Below, piece after piece: positions 8,192 to 11,489 of a stretch of DNA of 11,489 nt. Origin of the DNA: Thermomucor indicae-seudaticae. Lineage: Eukaryota; Mucoromycota; Mucoromycetes; Mucorales; Lichtheimiaceae. Position numbers and translations under genes: made by a program. Location of the stretch: assembly GCA_000787465.1 (NCBI GenBank), contig JSYX01000731.1, positions 1 through 11,489 on the forward strand, written 5' to 3'. The notes under the pieces were generated by a model. The model was not told the DNA's origin. It searched no databases and saw nothing but the letters and a program-made list of their open reading frames with translations. Every line of letters begins with the position of its first letter. The stretch's first letter is position 1.

Positions 8192-8488
8192 ATGGTTAAA
8201 ATATTATCCACAGCCAAGCGCCGGGATGTGAATTCGCTAGGTCGGTGCTGTCTCTCCATCATCACTTCATGGCCTAACACAGGTGGTCGAAATAGCGAAC
8301 CGGTGACTGTACCTTTTGTTATTGAGACAGAATATCGCTGGCCTTGGATAGCCGCCGATGATGCACTTGGTAATCCGGTGCATTTTGGTGCAGCCTTGAC
8401 ATTGCGCAGCCACTGTTTCGCAAGTTTTGCATCCTGCCACGCAATGCGGTGCTCCTTCTGCCACGAATGTCATCTGCAGGCTCTTTGA
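8192..8488 (+). CDS. Doubtful small ORF with a Cys/His-rich end
   Basis: A 98-codon ORF not recognised as any family. A TATAAAAG element (8125-8132) lies about 60 bases before the ATG, which is a reasonable promoter spacing. The C-terminal 25 residues are rich in Cys and His (CHAMRCSFCHECH), reminiscent of a metal-binding knuckle but not matching a named motif. There is no pyrimidine leader, no poly(A) signal nearby, and the rest of the composition is unremarkable. It may be a random ORF; listed because the interval would otherwise be empty. Confidence 0.15.
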   Translation: MVKILSTAKRRDVNSLGRCCLSIITSWPNTGGRNSEPVTVPFVIETEYRWPWIAADDALGNPVHFGAALTLRSHCFASFASCHAMRCSFCHECHLQAL

Positions 8489-8766
8489 ATGACAAAGACA
8501 GCGGGGACGTGCTCAGCAATAAACTGACTTATCACCGTCGAATACAGGCTGCGTATATACTTTTAATTAAGGTCGCAAATGGGAACCACAACTGGTCTAC
8601 CTCTGCTCTCTTCGCGGCAAGTACCTTTCATAGTCTCCTACCAAGATAATTTTCAGCCTAACGCAACTCTAAAGCTACCGCGACTTCTACTGTAAGCGTA
8701 TATATCAAACGCGACAAGTGCTGAGGGTTATCGATATGTGACAGCTTCTATTGTATCAGCTCTTGC

Positions 8767-9910
8767 TTAGTATATTTCCTTTTGACCAAAAAACAAAGAT
8801 TTGGCATTCCTTGTCGTCTGCTCAATCTAAGATATCGTTACCTTGAGTAACAACGTCTAGCATCCAAAATAATTTGGACATACCACTTGTTGCAAAGGAA
8901 CGTTCTTGATTCGAGCAATTTCAGCAGCTGCAAGCGCAATATTCGCAGGCTCATTATCGACGCCCTTTTCTGGGCCCAAGGCTGGAGAATCGGATTCCAA
9001 GAGCAGATGCGATAAAGGCAATGCCGCGACAAGTGCTTGCTTCTCGGGCGATCGGACAATCGAAGGAGGCACAGAGAAAAAGAAGCTATCCCATCAATCA
9101 ATTATTCTTGTTCTTTCCAGGGGACCCAATCTGCAAATTTACCCTGCTTCTACTGCTTTCTTTGCATACGAGGATCTTGTGGAGCGTTATTCACTAGACG
9201 CAAAGACTAACGGTATTTTGAACTTTACCTGCCATCAAAAGCATGCATCACAACACTTTTTGCACCACATTCGTACAAAATCTCCAGGGCGTAATGACCT
9301 GCTGACCTATAAGCGCCATCGGGCCTCATCAGCTTGAGTGGTTTTTAGACGGATGACAATGTGCGCGCGTACCTGGAATGGACATTGACCGGGAGTCCTG
9401 CCTCCATGGCCATCTGCACTTGACGTCGAAACACAGTTCGCTGGGTCTCTTTCACTTGTTCCTCTGACAAGCCGCCATTGGCACTTGGATTCACAATGTG
9501 TCTTGAGAAATCTAGGCCGACTTTTCTGCCGCGAATCAGCCCACAAAGTAAGCCTTCTCTCTGTCTGTATACTTTCAAACCATACTCTCGCCGACGCAAC
9601 AAATGGATTTCTCGGAAATCGCCCTTTTCAAAACGGGTTCGAACGCTTCCCAGTCTTCCAGAGTCACCGAGCGTTCGGACGAGCTGTCAACGTATTGTAC
9701 AGGATGCAGTCCGACACCAGGCACCACGTAACCGTCTGAAGCCCGAGCGAGTTCCAAAACATCGGACGCGTCGTGAATCGATTCCGACACACTAATGATA
9801 CGCTCCACGTGTGCCTCTTTGGCGCGTTTCGTCATGCTCGAAAACGATAGCTTTTCACTTTGCTGCTGTGGAAAGTTTTTCTTGTTGATATGCGCGTGGA
9901 CATCGATCAT
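8767..9910 (-). CDS. TatD-family metal-dependent deoxyribonuclease (TATDN3-like)
   Basis: Six minus-strand exons: 9910-9586, 9520-9373, 9306-9229, 9175-9143, 9085-8884 and 8826-8767, giving 281 aa, close to human TATDN3 (about 274). It is an amidohydrolase-type TIM barrel. All expected metal ligands are present: H5 and H7 (VHAH), E108 (GEIGLD), H156 (VNVHSR), H179 (MHAFDG) and D227 (LLLESDSP). Family motifs SVPPSIVRS and LGPEKG...NEPANI are intact, and the C-terminus has the usual TxNAxxLF helix (TTRNAKSLFF). TatD enzymes hydrolyse DNA with divalent metals, with proposed roles in DNA repair and apoptotic DNA degradation. Introns are 65, 66, 53, 57 and 57 nt. Introns 1 and 3 end in AAG, a less common acceptor, but only these keep the frame and restore conserved motifs. 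The start gives the family's N-terminal D-x-H-x-H directly. No targeting signal is visible. Confidence 0.92.
9143..9175 (-). other. 33-nt microexon of the TatD gene
   Basis: The exon encodes SSYAKKAVEA plus split codons on both sides, lying between MHAFDGR and GFFFSVPP. Its acceptor is CACAAG and its donor GTAAAT. Without it the conserved spacing between the fourth metal-ligand histidine and the S-x-P-P-S motif is lost, while its length (a multiple of three) means that skipping would keep the frame and delete 11 residues. Confidence 0.8.
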
Positions 9911-10536
9911 TGCCAGAAAGGAAAGAGAGAGGGCGAAAATTTGAGGGATCTCAGATTGGACTTTAGCGCCACTCTAAATACATTTTTGCACCCACTATAA
10001 AGTCAAATTTGCGTTAGAAAGCATAAAAAACGGCGGCTATTGAGTATCGAATTGATGATGTTTGAGAGTTATGAGTTGCTCACTAAAATGTATCTGCACC
10101 ACATATTGACTAATCACCAGTCAGTTGGGCCCATAGTTGGTGCGGGTCTCGGAACGACCCTTCCCATTTACCTACGGGGCCGTTAAGAGCCCTGCACGCT
10201 ACTGGTCGAAAACCATTCCGATGAGGTTACAGCTTTTGTAGAAGTGATTAAAGGTTTCTTGAATACAACGGCACAATCAAACAGTCCAGAGCCATTTACT
10301 CTTGATGCATTCTGTTTACAACAAGCCCATTGCCATGTCATTAATGATTTAAAGCTCATATGGGAATATATACTGACAATAAATTACAAGTAACGAAGCG
10401 ATCCGTATTCTTGTATGCATCCTTAGCTTAAACACGATGGAGAGAAATACTGGGGAAGCTGTGATTGTAATGGTTCATGACACTTGAATTTCAACCTCAG
10501 TAATTAGGCTCGGATCAGCTCGCTTATGAAGAAACC
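9911..10536. other. Upstream region of TatD with an interrupted plus-strand frame
   Basis: This 626-base interval must contain the TatD promoter; the bases just before its start (9911-9940) are C/T-rich on the minus strand. On the plus strand one frame is open from 10001 to 10390 except for a single TAA at 10184-10186: 130 codons, with ATGs at 10055 and 10058. The second half (FVEVIKGFLN...NDLKLIWEYILTINYK) reads like a protein but matches no family I recognise. AATAAA occurs at 10378-10383. It may be a gene relic, spliced exons or chance. Confidence 0.3.
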
Positions 10537-11035
10537 CTAGTATCGTCTCTTATCCCTCTCTGAACTTCCATCACCGTGCGGAGGCGAGCGAACGAATAAT
10601 TTAATCTCGGTAAGTTCAGGCTTGGCTATTCCGGTATCCATTGCTTCCCGTTTTGCAGCCTTTTTCCGCTTTGCCACAGGCTTTTTTTTCTGTCTCGATG
10701 TTCTCAGCCGGTGTATTGCGGTTGGTAAGAATTTTGTGCTCTGTGGCCTACCTTTGCTCTTCACTTTCAATGGTTCTTTAAGATCTGCAACTTCAGGGAT
10801 ATGCAGGTCCAAAAATTCCTGAAGGCGGTTGCAAAAAGTTTCGCGCTGTTGACTATCCCTCATTGCCTTCATTCGGGCTTCCAGCAGATACAGCAGGTTA
10901 TGCATCCTCTTTGTGTCTCCCTCAGCAGCAACGGCTTCGGTGGTGGTAATGTCAATCTCACCATTTGTGTGCTTCTCTAAAAATATTGACTAGTCAATGG
11001 AATTCGAACCATGCAGGAATGCCCTAGAGTTACCT
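10537..11035 (-). pseudogene. C-terminal part of a MULE/FAR1-like transposase tail, truncated
   Basis: The clear part is an exon at 10976-10537 coding about 145 residues to a TAG stop. A likely intron (11033-10977, GTAACT...TTTTTAG, branch TTGAC) separates it from a short upstream piece ending at 11034. The protein has a helical Arg/Leu-rich stretch (LLYLLEARMKAM...NRLQEFLDL), then LKEPLKVKSKGRPQSTK and long Lys/Arg runs. A P-x-x-V-x-x-KGRP segment followed by basic residues is the usual C-terminus of MULE/FAR1-type transposases after the SWIM zinc finger. No SWIM finger, transposase core or zinc-binding N-terminus lies upstream in the window, and the frame meets a stop at 11073-11071. It is thus a truncated relic or a small domesticated nuclear protein; a possible first exon starts at an ATG in ACCATGG context near 11190. 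The 5' end is unresolved. Confidence 0.4.
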
Positions 11036-11445
11036 TTCGATGCATGCCCTAAAAAGTCGCCTTGATGGAATTACGGAAAGCAGTACGGGACCAGCTTTCG
11101 GTAAAAGATGACAACAGGGAAGGTTAAAGTCGTATCGCATAGGGCATTTGCACGAACTGGGCGTCTCGGACGCTTCTGTTTCGCCATGGTCCAGCCCTTT
11201 TTGTCATATCGATTGCAAACCGCGGGACATTACCGGGTGGCTGTGCAAGTCTCTCCTTGTGTCCACCCAACAAGAAATGATCGCGGTCGACCTTCTCTTT
11301 ATTCTGACAAATATCAGATGTTTCTTTCTATAACACGCATTTCTAAAAAAAAATGACCGTGTTGCGTACTCGTAGCCATGTTATATGTATGAAATAGGGC
11401 ACAATAGAGAAACAATAGAAAGTAGACCAGATGTCAGCGAGACTG
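11036..11445. other. No confident gene
   Basis: About 400 bases without a supported gene. On the minus strand a short basic ORF (MAKQKRPRRPV...) begins near 11190 in a good ACCATGG context and stops at 11073-11071; it could be a first exon of the KGRP protein, but I found no convincing donor. The plus-strand frame at 11108-11356 is not recognisable. Confidence 0.3.
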
Positions 11446-11463
11446 AATAAAAGCTTCTTTATT
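11446..11463. terminator. Palindromic poly(A) signal usable on both strands
   Basis: AATAAA (11446-11451, plus) and TTTATT (11458-11463, AATAAA on the minus strand) flank AGCTTC, forming a near-perfect 18-base palindrome. Such an arrangement fits the meeting point of convergent transcripts. If used on the minus strand it would end a gene lying beyond the right edge, implying that the KGRP protein starts inside this window. Confidence 0.4.
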
Positions 11464-11489
11464 GGGACTGGATGTGCTCTTGTTTATAT

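Larger units (their letters stand above)
6924..8766. other. Gene-poor interval between channel and TatD genes
   Basis: About 1.84 kb with no recognisable gene. It holds the channel promoter (left end), the T9/G12 tracts, the AT-hook-like relic at 7196-7393, an unrecognised 107-codon plus frame (7455-7778) whose stop lies inside an AATAAA, and a TATAAAAG box (8125-8132) before a 98-codon plus ORF at 8192-8488. From 8489 to 8766 I see only the downstream region of the TatD gene, with no canonical AATAAA on its strand. No terminal repeats, tRNA or rRNA were seen by eye. Confidence 0.5.

Noticed and set aside
6924..8766. CRISPR array, tRNA, rRNA or LTR element in the empty interval
   Set aside because: No regularly spaced repeats, cloverleaf arms, rRNA motifs or long terminal repeats were visible on either strand.
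10995..11020. tRNA T-arm or B-box-like GGTTCGAATTCC on the minus strand
   Set aside because: It has one extra base relative to the B-box, the five-base stem does not pair, and no acceptor stem or A-box was found around it.

Overview
The window is nuclear DNA from a filamentous fungus, most likely an early-diverging (Mucoromycota-type) lineage; that placement is inference. The evidence is the many short introns (mostly 50-70 nt) with GTAAG/GTACG/GTAAC-type donors and CTGAC/CTAAT-like branch sites, the pyrimidine-rich leaders before start codons, the very tight gene spacing in the left half, and the gene types: an EF-hand MscS channel of the fungal MSY class, a cytochrome b5/acyl-CoA dehydrogenase fusion, and a MULE/FAR1-like transposase tail. 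All exon structures were built by hand from splice sites, reading phase and family motifs.

Layout. 1-526: promoter-like DNA with a cluster of TGGTC/GACCA inverted repeats and a CT-rich leader. 527-2217 (+): cytochrome b5-acyl-CoA dehydrogenase fusion, 541 aa in two exons, ending in the peroxisomal signal SKL. 2443-3618 (+): secreted, N-glycosylated, beta-trefoil-like protein of 331 aa in four exons, with a signal peptide and a C-terminal hydrophobic anchor. 3660-6923 (-): EF-hand mechanosensitive channel of 905 aa in ten exons, one of them only 16 nt. Its stop codon lies 41 nt from the stop of the convergent neighbour. 6924-8766: gene-poor stretch with a T9 and a G12 tract, an AT-hook-like minus-strand ORF and a weak small plus-strand ORF. 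8767-9910 (-): TatD-family metal-dependent deoxyribonuclease, 281 aa in six exons, one of 33 nt, with all metal ligands present. 9911-10536: upstream region of the TatD gene, holding a 130-codon plus-strand frame with a single stop. 10537-11035 (-): C-terminal exon(s) of a basic KGRP protein that looks like a MULE/FAR1 transposase tail without its catalytic part. 11036-11489: no clear gene, but a palindromic poly(A) signal usable on both strands.

The recognised genes are housekeeping-type and do not form a pathway: peroxisomal fatty-acid oxidation, a cell-surface protein, an osmotic/Ca2+ channel and a nuclease. The right third looks like a small accessory region with decayed mobile-element material. 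I see no defence island, biosynthetic cluster or clearly new multi-gene system. The most unusual points are the peroxisomal b5-ACAD fusion, the microexons, the tail-to-tail gene pair and the transposase-like tails.
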